Source: Cristatella mucedo (Eukaryota; Bryozoa; Phylactolaemata; Cristatellidae). From it: 64,000 nucleotides of DNA. The position numbers were made by a program, and so were the translations under genes. The number at the start of each line of letters is the position of its first letter. The first letter of the stretch is position 1. The notes beneath the pieces were generated by a model. The model made no database searches. It saw only the letters and a list, made by a program, of their open reading frames with translations, and was not told the origin of the DNA. Shown here piece after piece: positions 1 to 10,925 of this stretch. The stretch covers positions 1,835,001 through 1,899,000 of the forward strand of contig WPIO01000039.1 in the NCBI GenBank assembly GCA_009760855.2, in the 5' to 3' direction.

Positions 1-711
1 CAGCAGTTTCCAGCGGTCATCCAGCAGTGGCCGAGTGACACCACATTGGTTACTGAGGAAGGCAGGCACTAGCAGCTAACACCAGGCAGTCTCTGCTGCG
101 GTTCAGCCATTGTGTTTTTTCTAAAGGTCAGTGGCCAGGCAGCAATCACGGTCTATAGATACTATAGATAGCACAAACTATAGACTAAAACTAAAACTAT
201 AGATAGCACAGTCGTTTGTTTTCTTTCGGATGCAGTTCCTTCCTATGACATGTCATTATACCTGCTGGTTCAGCAGAGCACCACAGTCTAAAGAATCACG
301 TGACAATTCGGACAGCAGCAGGTCCCATTCAGCTGCAGTTAATACGGGCAGTACCGGCCACAGGCTGATGCAGTGCACTGCAGAAAGAAGAGCAAAAACA
401 AGCTGCTGCAAAAGAAACAGAAGAACCGAGGAAGTGCTGCAGAAGTCAAGTGAAGCCAAGCCAACACACGGGCAGGTTCGCGCAAGACCGAGCCAAGCAT
501 GCTCGTCACCTGAGATGTGTCAAGGACTCCGAGTCGGGTTCAACGGAAAAGGAGAATGCAAGCAACGGTGTGCGCACGGAATGCAAGCATTCGACACAGC
601 CTTTCACAACTGCCCGGAGGTTTGTTGATATGAAGCCATGACCCAGAATGAAGGAGGTGACTTCAAAAAGCTTCCATGCCAACCAAGCGTTCGATACTAC
701 GCAGATAAAGA

Positions 712-870
712 AAAAGTAAGGGTTGGCCGATTTAACGGTTTCATTTGTACAGCCTTCATAGCTATCACCACTGCTTGCAGCGGCCAATAACGGATCGCCA
801 GCTGCAGGGCGGGCTTGAGCCCTGGGTCATGAAGTGCAAAGGCCCATGCCTAGACCAAGACTCAGAGGCA
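712..870 (-). mobile_element. tRNA-derived SINE, diverged
   Basis: Order of blocks as in the other minus-strand SINEs: CGATTTAACGGTTTCATTTG, ATAGCTATCACCACTGCTTG, CCAATAACGGATCGCC, then a diverged B-box complement (GGGCTTGAGCCCTGGGTCAT) and tRNA-like head. Confidence 0.6.
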
Positions 871-1051
871 AAAGATTGCCTGAAGCAGGACTAGATCCCG
901 CAAGCTAGGTCGCCCAGTGGCAAGACCTCACCTTTGAGTCAAGACCGATACCCTGCAGCATAGCAATACCCCCAAATTTAGGTGGCACAAGGGGCACCCT
1001 AGTGCCACCTAAAGACTAACCAAGACACCTTGTGCACGGCCGTCAGCAAAA

Positions 1052-1068
1052 TCACACAGACACACATG

Positions 1069-1105
<37 letters not shown>

Positions 1106-1143
1106 GCACAGGCACACGCACACACCGACACACACACACACAC
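1052..1143. repeat. (CA)n microsatellite, imperfect
   Basis: CA repeats with several interruptions. Overlapping HTHT and VCVC ORFs are artefacts. Confidence 0.95.
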
Positions 1144-1422
1144 CAGACCGAAGCCAGCTGCAGCCTAAATTCGGCAGCTTTGCCAGCAGGCGATCGTTGC
1201 GTAAACCAGGCAATTCGGGTCCAGTCATGTCTGACCGATAAGTGGGAAGTTGGACAAGCTGTTAAGCATCGATGTCCCAACATTGGGTGGCAGAATTACG
1301 TGTATGCTTGCCGACATCTTCGTGCATGGATCGCTCCTCACGTGCAGTCTCTAGTCTTCCACTTCTCACTCTCCATAGCCAGTCCCAGATCCCACACATG
1401 CTTCCAGCTATCTGATCTGCAG

Positions 1423-1443
1423 TCCCCCCCCCCCCCCCCCCCC
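1423..1443. repeat. Poly-C tract
   Basis: About twenty consecutive C residues. No coding context. Confidence 0.9.
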
Positions 1444-2240
1444 GATGATCCTTGCATCCGTAGATCAGGCGACACGATCTGGTGGCTGCCATGATAATGG
1501 TTTTGCCCACTAGAATTGGAGCATTCTTTTCTTCATAAATGAATTGTCGATTTTCTTGCTCAGCCACTAGGTTACTTCCAAAGCACTCATTTCCATATCA
1601 TCCAATCGTCTTCTTGTCGAACAGAGTAGTTTTATCGCTGGAGGCTGCACACGAGTGCCACCTCGTTTCGTTTCCCAACTGCCGAGGTTTCGACGGTTCG
1701 CTGCTCCATGCACCTCATTCCCATCCTTTGAACTCGGCGTCACATCTTGTGGAATGCCTGAAGCAGATCTTCTTTAAAGAAAGACAGATCTTCTTTATGG
1801 AAGATCCTCTGGCGAGGCTTCAGCCCACCCTGTCTGCCGTCAGTCTGTCACACTGTTCACGAGCCACATTATAGCTGCTGCTGCTGGTGGGGAGGGAGCC
1901 GACAGCAGTCCTCCCCCGAATTGCCTCTCACTAGCAGCAGCTCATTGTGGCGGCTTGCAAAACAGCCTCCTTTTTACTCTCAGCCTCCCGCCTTATGTCA
2001 TCAAATGGCCAAGTTGGCTCAAAGTAAACGCTCCCATTTACAAGTGAATTGGGCAGCAGACAGGTGGTAAACACACAAACGTGAGTAAGTGCCCAGCCGG
2101 TTGCATGCTGAGGGCCGATGGCCCAGTCATGGCTATCGACTCTGCAACAATGCTGGCATGCATGCAGTCACCTCTGCCAACGACATGCTGGCAAAAACAA
2201 CGTAGGGGGCTATGTGGGAGGCAGTGGACCAGCAGACTGC

Positions 2241-2241
<1 letters not shown>

Positions 2242-2333
<92 letters not shown>
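2242..2333. repeat. (CTG)n trinucleotide repeat, about 30 units, uninterrupted
   Basis: Pure CTG on the plus strand (CAG on minus). The flanking ORFs in all frames (poly-Leu, -Cys, -Ser, -Ala) have no recognisable domain and no splice evidence, so I treat it as non-coding. Confidence 0.95.
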
Positions 2334-2335
<2 letters not shown>

Positions 2336-2473
2336 CAGCACCTGTGCACACTCAGACAGTCAGTGCTCCAAATTGACCCTCCATTCGCCTACACAACTGA
2401 CGACTGGCCAGTGTTGACGTATGAACGCTTGACTCCGACCACCATTACAACACCTGAATGTCCTCTATGCATA

Positions 2474-2726
<253 letters not shown>

Positions 2727-4480
2727 GAAAGAGGTTAAATTCTGAGGGTGAAATACAAATGTATTATTATTGTTTTATTAGCATTGTTATTGACTCCTAT
2801 TTCCTGGTTTCACTCCATCTTCTCATTATCTTGCTCTTTCCTAACCTACAATATCTTTCTTATTTGCCATTCACGTTTTTTCAGCTCGCATGGTCATTAC
2901 GTCAAACTATCACTTGCCGTCCAAGTCACCATTCTTGCTGGAACTGCACGTACTAATTGATAACTGCGAATAGTGCACGCATAAGTAATCATGCAATAAA
3001 GCTGTGGGGCAGATATCGTGGGAGAAACATCTCCAGCTTTCTTTCACTCTGGCCCACCCAGCAGCAAACTCAAAGTCCAATCAGCAGCTTTTTGCCAACA
3101 GTCGAGCAAAATTCTGTTATCCCACATCGCAGGCAGCCATTAAAGAGCAAGGCTTAGCTAAGCAAGCAGGCCGCTTTCTTGTCATTCTAACCAATAGTGA
3201 CACCGAAGCAGCATGCATGAGAGTTTACAAGAGAGCTCCTCTTGCATGTCAGAAGACCATAGATGGCCTTTGTATTCCCTACAAGCAGAGACTACTGCCG
3301 AGCCACACGACCTACCAAACAGACACAGCAGCTGCAGAGTGCGGTGTCACACTGGCACTGCTGTGCGACGACCTGGGCAGTCTGGGCCCCTACAGCAGCC
3401 GCCATGGCACCAGCCATGAAGCCGTGTGAGTACAATAGGGTGAATAATCGACTTACAATGCGGATGACTAGGTGCACGACACGAGTGGACCACTCGACAG
3501 CTGAATAGAAATGAAGAGCCGCAAAGGGGTGCAGAGTAGCAGCTCCACGGCAACCCGAGCCAAACACGACTACGCTGGCAGCAGCGTTATCAGTGATAGC
3601 ATGAAGGCGATCAGCACTTGGTTGTTAATAGTGGCAAGCTTATCTGCACCTCTACGAAGCCAAACAAACGACAGTTCTCAGACATGAACCGATAGGATGA
3701 GACAGTGGCCGGTGGGGTGGGTGACGATGAGTGGTGGGGCAGGATGAGACACCGGGAGCCGGTGGGTGGCGAGCAGCTTACTGCAGCAGGGAACTGCCGC
3801 CGACAAGTGCAAGACCTGCTGACAGCTATCGTCTGCAGCTTCTGGCAGGCTAAGCCAGGAGGCTGAGTCCAAGAACCAAAGGGTCATCGTGTAAACTACG
3901 ACCAGCCCTGTTGAGCTGGTCAAATCTAGAACTGCCAAACTGCTGCTGCCTTCACTAGCACACAGACGGCCTGCAGTACAGCTCACCGTCAAGACCGGTG
4001 GCCAGCTGCTGCAGCTGTAAGACCAGGCAGTTGCTGCTGCTGCAGCAGCAGAGGCAGTCAAGCAGGCACTGCGCTCGCCTAGCTGACTGGTCGCAGCTGG
4101 CCGCGGCAGGTGGATCAGCCTCTGCACCAGCAACCGATCGGTCTTCGACAGCCTTTGCCAAGCATGGTGGTGCTAGATCCCCACTGCAGCTGATTCTGGC
4201 CAGAAGGCACTCAAGCATTTAAATTGCTAAGTACTTGGCTATTATATTAGGCTGGTGGCTGGAAGAGTACTGTTTTAGTGACGCTAAAAATACATAGAGT
4301 CGATGCGCGCTGCTTGTAGGAGACAGTCAGAGAGCAAAAGAGACCCCTGAACGATAGACAGACAGTTGGGAAGATGTGACAGAGAGACAGAGACATGGAG
4401 AGACCGAGACATGGGGATAGAGGCATACAGGATAGACAACGATAGAGAAAAGGAGAAGTTGTAAAAGTGAGTGAGGGTAG

Positions 4481-4489
4481 GTGTGTACA

Positions 4490-4557
<68 letters not shown>

Positions 4558-4570
4558 TGTGTGTGTGTGC
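4481..4570. repeat. (GT)n microsatellite
   Basis: GT repeats with a few GC and AC interruptions. Confidence 0.95.
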
Positions 4571-4691
4571 GCATGCGGCCACTGAATTCTTTACCATCTC
4601 AGGTGCACGAGGAATATCGCAAGAATCAGTTACCACTCTAGCTGCTGCTGCTGCAGGGTCTGTGCTGCAGAGGCTCGTTAGCACAAGAGAA

Positions 4692-4870
4692 AAGTAAAGA
4701 TAGGCTGATTCAACAGCCTCATTGATATAGCTGGCCGGAGAGCTGCTGAGGCCAAGTCTCCTGCTAGCAGTAGGCAATACAGAACTGCCAGCTGCAGGAC
4801 TCCTACCGGCGTACCCGAAACCAGGGTCGTTAAGTGCAAGCACCTTACCCCTAGAGGCTGAGATTCCGGG
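4692..4870 (-). mobile_element. tRNA-derived SINE, diverged
   Basis: Starts AAGATAGGCTGATTCAACAG and CCTCATTGATATAGC, as in the other copies, then diverged body with a probable box-B complement (ACCCGAAACCAGGGTCGTTA) and GTGCAAGCACCTTACCC, the complement of the A-box side. Confidence 0.55.
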
Positions 4871-5860
4871 GGTCTGGTGGCAGACCCCGGCTGCTGGCTG
4901 ACTAGCGAGCCTATCTGCATCGCCTGCTCCACCGGCAGACATTGACATGAATAGGATTGCAGAGCGGGCAACAAAAGACGGCGCCTGGCGGCCGCTGCCG
5001 CCTGCCCGTCTTGGCACTCACCAGCTTGGCTGCCGGAAGGGTCACGGCCGTAGGCCCCGGCTTGGCAAGGATCGGTTCGAGCGTCTGCTGGCGACACAGG
5101 GCAACGGCGACGACGGCAGGCCCCAGCGAAGAACGCCGGCCGGCCACTGCTAGGCTGCCGCAGCCGCCGCCGCTGCCTAATCCTTTTCCTTCGCCTTCTC
5201 GGTCGGCAGCAGCAGGTGACCGGACGGCAGGAGTGGCTCTGGCATACAGGGCGCACACGAGCGGCGGTCTAGACCGTACCGTGAACAGAGAGCACTCCTG
5301 GCGCCGCTCGGCCGCTCGGTAGGCTATCGAGCAGCGGCGCGCGCCCTGCTCAACTGCCGCTACCAGGCTGCACTCGGCTACAACGACGACCGGCAAGCAG
5401 CGAAACGATGTCAGAAGCAGGAAACCATGCATGCACGAAGGCCACCAGCAGCTCGGCAGCTGTCGGTTGCAATTGGCTGCCGTGCAGTTCGTGCTACGAA
5501 CGCACAGACGAGTGGCAAACTGTAGTCGCAGGCAGAGAGCAGCCAGCAAATGAAGCGATCTCGGGAGCTGTCTCAGCATGGTGCCAGAGCGAAGCAGCAG
5601 CAGCAGCAATCGCTACGCTGCACTGGTGCCATGTCTGTTGGAGCAGACCCCCCTAGAAAAAGCTGCTGCTGCTGCTGCTGCTGCTGCTACAAGATGGAAG
5701 CCGGTTTGATGACCAGCTGGATAAAGGAGGACAGAAGCCCGTTCGTAACACTGGCTGGCTCCCGCCTGCGCGCCGTCCCAGGGGCGACCTGGAAATCCAC
5801 AAGATTTTCATGTAGGGCCAAGATCAGCCAGTAATGAAAAATGATAGTGCACAATCATAG
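4871..5860. other. GC- and CAG-rich stretch, no gene recognised
   Basis: Several long overlapping ORFs on both strands arise from GC richness and CAG/CTG clusters (for example 5671-5688). It may be a weaker CpG island or promoter, but no exon is supported. Confidence 0.5.
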
Positions 5861-5863
5861 CGT

Positions 5864-6115
5864 TTATTCGACACGAACGCGGCGGTCGCTCATCGACTGG
5901 AAGTAGGACACAATTTCGTCAGCTGACGTGATAGTGCCGCCCCCTCCTCGAGTAGGAATAGGGGGCGGCCCCCATGTGGTGAGCCCTCTAAGGGAGAGGC
6001 AAATGCCTCCTTCCCCCACCTGGCTGTGCCACTGTTCTACGCGGTCCGGATTACAAAAAGAAATGTCTTTTCGAGGGTCTGCACTACCTACTACTAGGGT
6101 TATGGCCTTCATCAA
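5864..6115 (-). CDS. Unrecognised ORF with a poly(A) signal at its stop
   Basis: The minus-strand frame (83 codons, ATG 6115) contains NPDRVEQWHSQVGEGG, PPPIPTRGGGG and ITSADEIVSYFQSMSDRRVR; I do not recognise it. Its stop codon lies within AATAAA (near 5871-5866), which would serve as a poly(A) signal. This could be a terminal exon or retrocopy of a minus-strand gene, or chance. No acceptor site was assigned. Confidence 0.25.
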   Translation of the reverse strand: MMKAITLVVGSADPRKDISFCNPDRVEQWHSQVGEGGICLSLRGLTTWGPPPIPTRGGGGTITSADEIVSYFQSMSDRRVRVE

Positions 6116-6538
6116 ATTAGCAAGAGACTCTTCTACCGGATAGCCACTGTTGGCAGATAAGGCTGCACGGCAAGTGGTGGAGAAGAGAAGTTGCTTACAA
6201 CTATTGTTGATTACAGCTTACAACAATACTGAGATGTAAGTGTCGGGTAGAGGAAGATGAAGTTAACAGGCTCCTCTAGAAGCTCGCTGCTCTCGACCCA
6301 TTCCAAGCACTGGGCACAGACAAAACCTGAAGCTTGATGTGACTTCCAACTTTTTCATTCATTCATATGCAGTGGCAATAAGATGCGCAACATCTTCCCA
6401 AGATATCATATTTAAAATTATTCATAAGTATTAAGCGTCCATTTTGGCGCCCCCTGATCCAGCGCCCGGATCATACCCCTGCCCCCCATTCGGTATGCCA
6501 CTATGGATATGGATCTTCAGCACAATGCTTGGAAGCCC

Positions 6539-6692
6539 CGTATATCTATCTATCTATCTATCATCTATAACTATATCCTCTATCTATCTATATCTCACTC
6601 TATCTATCTATATATCAAGTGCATTATTATTATTATTATTATTATATCTACCTACCTATCTATCTATCTCTCCACCTTTCTCTCCCTCTCTC
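6539..6692. repeat. Compound (TATC)n/(ATT)n/(TATC)n simple repeat
   Basis: Tetranucleotide TATC/CTAT runs flank an ATT run (6625-6645) and end in a CT-rich stretch. Confidence 0.9.
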
Positions 6693-6929
6693 TAGTACCG
6701 TGGCACGCCCTCCTTACGAGGTTTAGTCCCATCCAAAGACGGCCGACTGCTTAACAGAGTTGAGTCTTTGCAAAGCCGCAGAGCTTCCGATCTTCTTTCG
6801 ATGCAGCATTTCAGCACCGCCAGGCAAGAACCAATCAATACAACAAAGGGAAAACTCAACTCATGCAGTGCCTTCAAACGATGGGGCCAATGAACTGCAA
6901 TAGCGAACGTCGTGCAAAAAAATTAACTA

Positions 6930-7580
6930 GCTCCTTAGTTCTGTCTCGGCTTGATTATTGTAATTCCCTTTTGGCTGGGCTGCCAAAAAAAAAGCAAGTA
7001 GGCCACTGCAAATGGCTTTGAATATGACTGCAGGGCTAGTTTTCAAGTCCCGATGGACCACGTGTCTCCTTTGCTAAAAGAGCTAGGATGGCTGCCGGTT
7101 GATCAATGGATACAGAACAAAGTTCTTACCCTGACCCACAAGGCCCTCCACGGCTTGGCTCCTTCGTACCTAGCTGAACTGCTGCACCAGTTTCAGCCTC
7201 CTCGTGCCCTCAGGTCCTGTATGGACAATAAATTAGCTGTTCCATTCCTCCGCTTAAAGACTGTTGAACTCGCCTCAACGACTCATACATAACGACAATT
7301 ACTCTCCTGCTGCCGACTACGGCAGGCACATCCTGCTCAGCGGTCCTGAGCTGCTACTTCCATGCTACTCACTACCTCAGCTGCTCTCCTGACTCTGCTA
7401 TGCTTCCCACCTCTTTGTTTCGTGAGATGAAGTCTGTTGGCTACCGAATGCGTACCGAAAGCCGCTTAGGCTGTGAGTACCCAATACAAAACTCTCCCCC
7501 ACCCACACAGTCGTTATGGCTTTGTGGAGTTACAGACGTAGATACATTACATAACGGTTTCCTTTCTCTGGTACTCGGCC
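6930..7580 (+). mobile_element. Second L2/CR1-like LINE family, copy A
   Basis: RT C-terminal part of a family distinct from the main one: LSRLDYCNSLLAGLP near 6943-6990, then DHVSPLLKELGWLPVDQWIQNKVLTL and ALHGLAPSYLAELLHQFQP (7053-7200). Compared with copy B at 48.3 kb it lacks the segment for FSSAGPRLWNS around 7270. Ends after shared 3' sequence near 7500-7580. Frames are broken. Confidence 0.8.
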
Positions 7581-8526
7581 GGGTACACTTGACTGACCGG
7601 TTACCTGCTAAACTGCACTGATCCAGGCAAGGCAGTGCAAGCTTGTGACGAGGGTGGCCCAGTATGGTAAGGGTGTTGGACTCACCACGGCCAGTTCAAG
7701 CATGCCGCCCACGCAGGAAAGGAGAGCGCGTCCCGTCGGGAGGGAGGTTTCCATGCACGAGGGGGATTATGTCCCGTCGGAGGGATGGAGGCCGCCGCAT
7801 TCTTTTTCGAAAACGCTGCTATTCGCTTGCCAGAGGGTCCATCCACAAGCAGACACCTGCGAGTTCCAGGGAGGGAGCGCCTTGCCAAGAGCAAGCTCCG
7901 ATGAATCACATCGACTAGCGACTGGCTGGCGTTTCAGTCGCTTGCCGTCTCCTAATAGCACTAAACCTAGCCGCACAGCTGTCGAAGTCAGCGATCAATG
8001 GGCCACCGGGCACCTGTACATGAGCCTGCACTTTATTTAGCTGCCTCGTTCGGGTGGCGAAATCTAGTGAGCAGAACAGGAATTACCCCGGCATGAAAAA
8101 AAAACGGTACGGTCAGCTCCTCTCGAGAAGAGCTGCTGCGGCAAACGGAAAGCAGCAACTCGTGATAGTCTCCCTGTTTCCCTAGCAGCTGGCCGGACAC
8201 GGGCAGGGGCGAGTGCCTGTAAACGCCTCCGCCGTCGACCCGGACTGCCGTTCGTCACGGACGAGAGGCGACGGCGAGACTGGCACTGGCGTCACCGCCC
8301 GCTCGAAGGCCGATTAAGCGGCGGTGAGTGCCGCCGCTAATTGCGTGGGCGGATGGCTCCTTGACAGAAGGCCCCCTTCCCACCGGCCGACCCTCGCCCG
8401 GCCGCCGCTGTCGCGGAGGCCGGCGCGCGTCGACGAACGAGCTGGGGGGGGAGGCAACGCGCGAGCCGGAGGCGGTTGGCGGGCGGTTCGCTGGCGGGCA
8501 AAAGGAAGGCAGCGGGACGGTCGGGC

Positions 8527-8570
8527 CGCTGCGCCGGTGTGCCGCGCGGCCGCGGCACACCGGCGCAGCG
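8527..8570. repeat. Perfect hairpin, 20-bp arms, 4-base loop
   Basis: Arms 8527-8546 and 8551-8570 (CGCTGCGCCGGTGTGCCGCG and its complement) flank loop CGGC without mismatch. It lies in the CpG island, in the presumed first intron of the WAVE-like gene, directly before a CGCCGT hexanucleotide run. Confidence 0.9.
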
Positions 8571-8571
8571 T

Positions 8572-8605
<34 letters not shown>

Positions 8606-8606
8606 A
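8571..8606. repeat. (CGCCGT)n hexanucleotide run
   Basis: Roughly six tandem units of CGTCGC/CGCCGT inside the CpG island, adjoining the hairpin. Confidence 0.9.
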
Positions 8607-8970
8607 CCATCATAGGCGAGCTCACGGCGTCTTCTCTCGGCAACGGAATAAGCCTCGAGATTTTCGCAAAAGCCATCCTCCCTCTGCCCGCCGCCCGGCC
8701 GGCGTGGATACTGGCGGCGCCAGCCGGGGTCGACAAACGGCGGCGGCGCCGTCCACCGGTGGCGGTGCGCGACCACCGCTCGCCGCCGGGCTGCTGGGGT
8801 CGCCAGCCGCGTCCAGCCAAAGCGGCCGAAAGCCGCTCGCGCGCGCGCGCGCACGGCCGTTGCGCCGCGTTCGGGCGCGCGCCACGATGCGGCAGGGACC
8901 CGCGCGGAGCGCCCGTCGTCGCCAAAGCAGCCGGAAGAAAAGCGGCGCGCCGCGGCCAGCGGCAACTCAC

Positions 8971-9250
8971 GCAGCGGCGTGTCGAGGACGCTGAGACTCT
9001 TGGTCGCGTCCGCGAGCGCTCGCACTCGTCGCGCGAGCCTGTCGGACCTGGCGACGACGGACGCGCTCTGCTCTAGCAGCTCCTGGAACAGGCCCTCGAC
9101 GAAGACGCTGAGGTCGGCTATCTGGCGCAGGACGTGCGCCAGCGAGCCGTTGGCGAGCGCCTCGTGCTCGCCGCCCAGAGTCACCTGCGCCTTCCCTATC
9201 ACGTTTCGCCGAATGTGGACGGGCTCGACCGATCGCCCGACGAAAGGCAT
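8971..9250 (-). CDS. WASF: First coding exon of a WAVE/SCAR (WASF)-type protein, WAVE-homology domain
   Basis: WAVE/SCAR proteins sit in the WAVE regulatory complex and switch on Arp2/3-driven actin branching downstream of Rac; this exon would encode the N-terminal helical domain that binds the other subunits. The frame opens at ATG 9250 with MPFVGRSVEPVHI, close to the family start MP-x-x-x-R-x-[IV]-[DE]-P-x-H. After 34 residues comes the domain core ANGSLAHVLRQIADLS, then FQELLEQ, heptad-like R/L positions and SVLDT, at about the spacing of WASF/SCAR. A strong donor (GTGAGT at 8970-8965) follows, so about 93 residues are encoded and the ORF beyond 8971 is intron. No later exon (proline-rich, WH2, VCA) was found on the minus strand down to base 1, so the gene probably continues outside. 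The NHS family shares this domain and the MPFxxRxVEP start and is the main alternative, but NHS has a long insert here. Divergence is notable. Confidence 0.66.
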
Positions 9251-10159
9251 GTCTTCTTCCTTTCAAATGTCCACCAAGACGACCGGCGGGCGAGCGGGCG
9301 CGTGCGTCCGCCCCGCCGCGCCACGTTGTCTCCTCGCGTCCACGGCCGACGCAGCCTTCCCCCGCGGCGGTGGCGCCGTGCCGCCGCCCCGCCCACCCGC
9401 CGACACGCCCACTGTCGTGCCGTGGGAAGCAAGCAGTTCGGCTGGGGGGGGGGGCGGCGAGGGGCGGTGCTATCGCGGCTGACCCGCGAGAATCAGCGGC
9501 GACATGCGCCAGCGTCGACCGGCGCCGATCCGACGCCCATTCGAAGGTGGACGGAACTGGCCTATGGCGCTGCGCTGGAGTTACTAGCGAACGCTTCGAA
9601 AGACGCCGACGAAAGCTCGACGAAAACGCCGACGAAAGCTCGGACGAGCGAGCGCACGTCCCGCCGCCGCCGCCGCCGCCGCCGCGGATCAATCTAGCTT
9701 TTCTCTCGGATCGAGCTACCTTCACTTCTTTCTCCCGTCGCACGGCCCTTCGCCGCCGCCCCGACGCTCCGCAAAAGAAATGGGCGTCCCGTGCCCGGTC
9801 AGAGCCGCCAACGATTCCTTTCTAGCTTTGCGACCAGCTTTTGCGGACGCTCTACGCGCGGATCCGACGCACGACGCGACGCACCCACGCGCGCGGCGGC
9901 GGCGGCTGGGGCGCTGGCGTGTCGCGATCGCGGCGTCCGCGAACAGGCGTCCCTGTGGCAGCACGCAGGTCTGCTTCCAGCGCGCGGCGGCGCCATTGGA
10001 ACGCCTGCCCCACAAGCGCTCGCGCGTGTGCTAGAAGAGCGGAAGGAGCGCCGTAGCTATAGGGCTAGCTCGCTCGATCTACGCGACGTCAGCTGGCTCG
10101 CTGCAGACAGTTTCTCATTCGCAGGAAAGTAACCTTAAATCCTCGGCACATTTTACAAA

Positions 10160-10325
10160 GCCCTTGGGTCTTAGCCCAGCAGGTAAGGTGCTCGCTCTTC
10201 ATGATCCTTGGTCACGGATTCGAGTTCTGCAGTAGGCGATCCTTTACTCTTCACTGCGAGCGGTGGCGATAGCCGTTAAGTCTCTTCTGCCGCCATACAT
10301 ACAAATGAAGCTGCTAAATCAGCCT
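10160..10325 (+). mobile_element. tRNA-derived SINE, forward
   Basis: Head with A box (TTAGCCCAGCAGGTAAGGTG) and B box (GGATTCGAGTTC near 10217), then the body GCGATCCTTTAC...GCGGTGGCGATAGCCGTTAA and the tail AGCTGCTAAATCAGC. In plus orientation it confirms the order tRNA head, body, tail of the family. Confidence 0.8.
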
Positions 10326-10925
10326 TGACCTTTAATGCCGAATCCTATCCGCACGATGCACCAGGCGACCTCGCAGTGCACCTAGGCCGGCCACCGCTCG
10401 GGCGGGCGGGTGGGGGGGTGGGGGAGCCAGCACGTCAGAAAAAGCCGTCCATCATCAACCGGTCGGGGTTTTACGGCGTCTACCGGTCAGGCCGGCCAGG
10501 CCACAAGCCTCATCCACCCTCATAAAGTAATTGGCCTCGCCATAAAACCACTCATAAAATCGCCTCAAGGAATTGGCCACATCAGAAGAAGTGGAGGCCA
10601 CATCAGAGACAGAGCTCCACCGGAACCGGGCTGCACTGCAAACGCTCACCCTAAGCAGGATACCTTCTTTTCTGCAGCCAGTCCATTCGCAGGTCCATTC
10701 CAGATCCATTCGTTTCTGACAGCTGCACAACCCTGAGATGAATTGTTCTTGCATAGCGAACTTCGCTTACGTTAAAAGTGACGGCCACAACCCTATCACT
10801 CTCCCAGCCATCTCCGGACATCCAACAAATGTTGCTTCAGATAACTTCGTTTCCACCGCCTGCTGAAAACATTTCTAAACGAGACTTGCCTATAATACGC
10901 CGAGGGTCCTATGAATGACCGCTGA

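Larger units (their letters stand above)
8080..10130. promoter_or_regulatory. CpG island around the WAVE-like first exon
   Basis: About 2 kb of strongly GC-rich sequence with unreduced CpG stands out from AT-richer flanks. It covers the WAVE-like exon, some 880 bases upstream of its ATG and the start of its first intron. It contains CGCCGT, GCC and GCG runs that create many long overlapping ORFs in all frames without recognisable domains. A promoter is inferred from the composition and from the first coding exon; no TATA box or start site can be assigned. Confidence 0.6.

Noticed and set aside
4247-5609. ORFs of 190-256 codons on the minus strand
   Set aside because: One runs through the GT repeat; the others follow GC-rich composition. 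No domain recognised.
8255-9825. Other long ORFs in the CpG island, up to 258 codons, on both strands
   Set aside because: Low stop density from GC richness; Arg/Ala/Pro-rich, no domains. Only the WAVE-like segment 9250-8971 has family motifs and a donor site.
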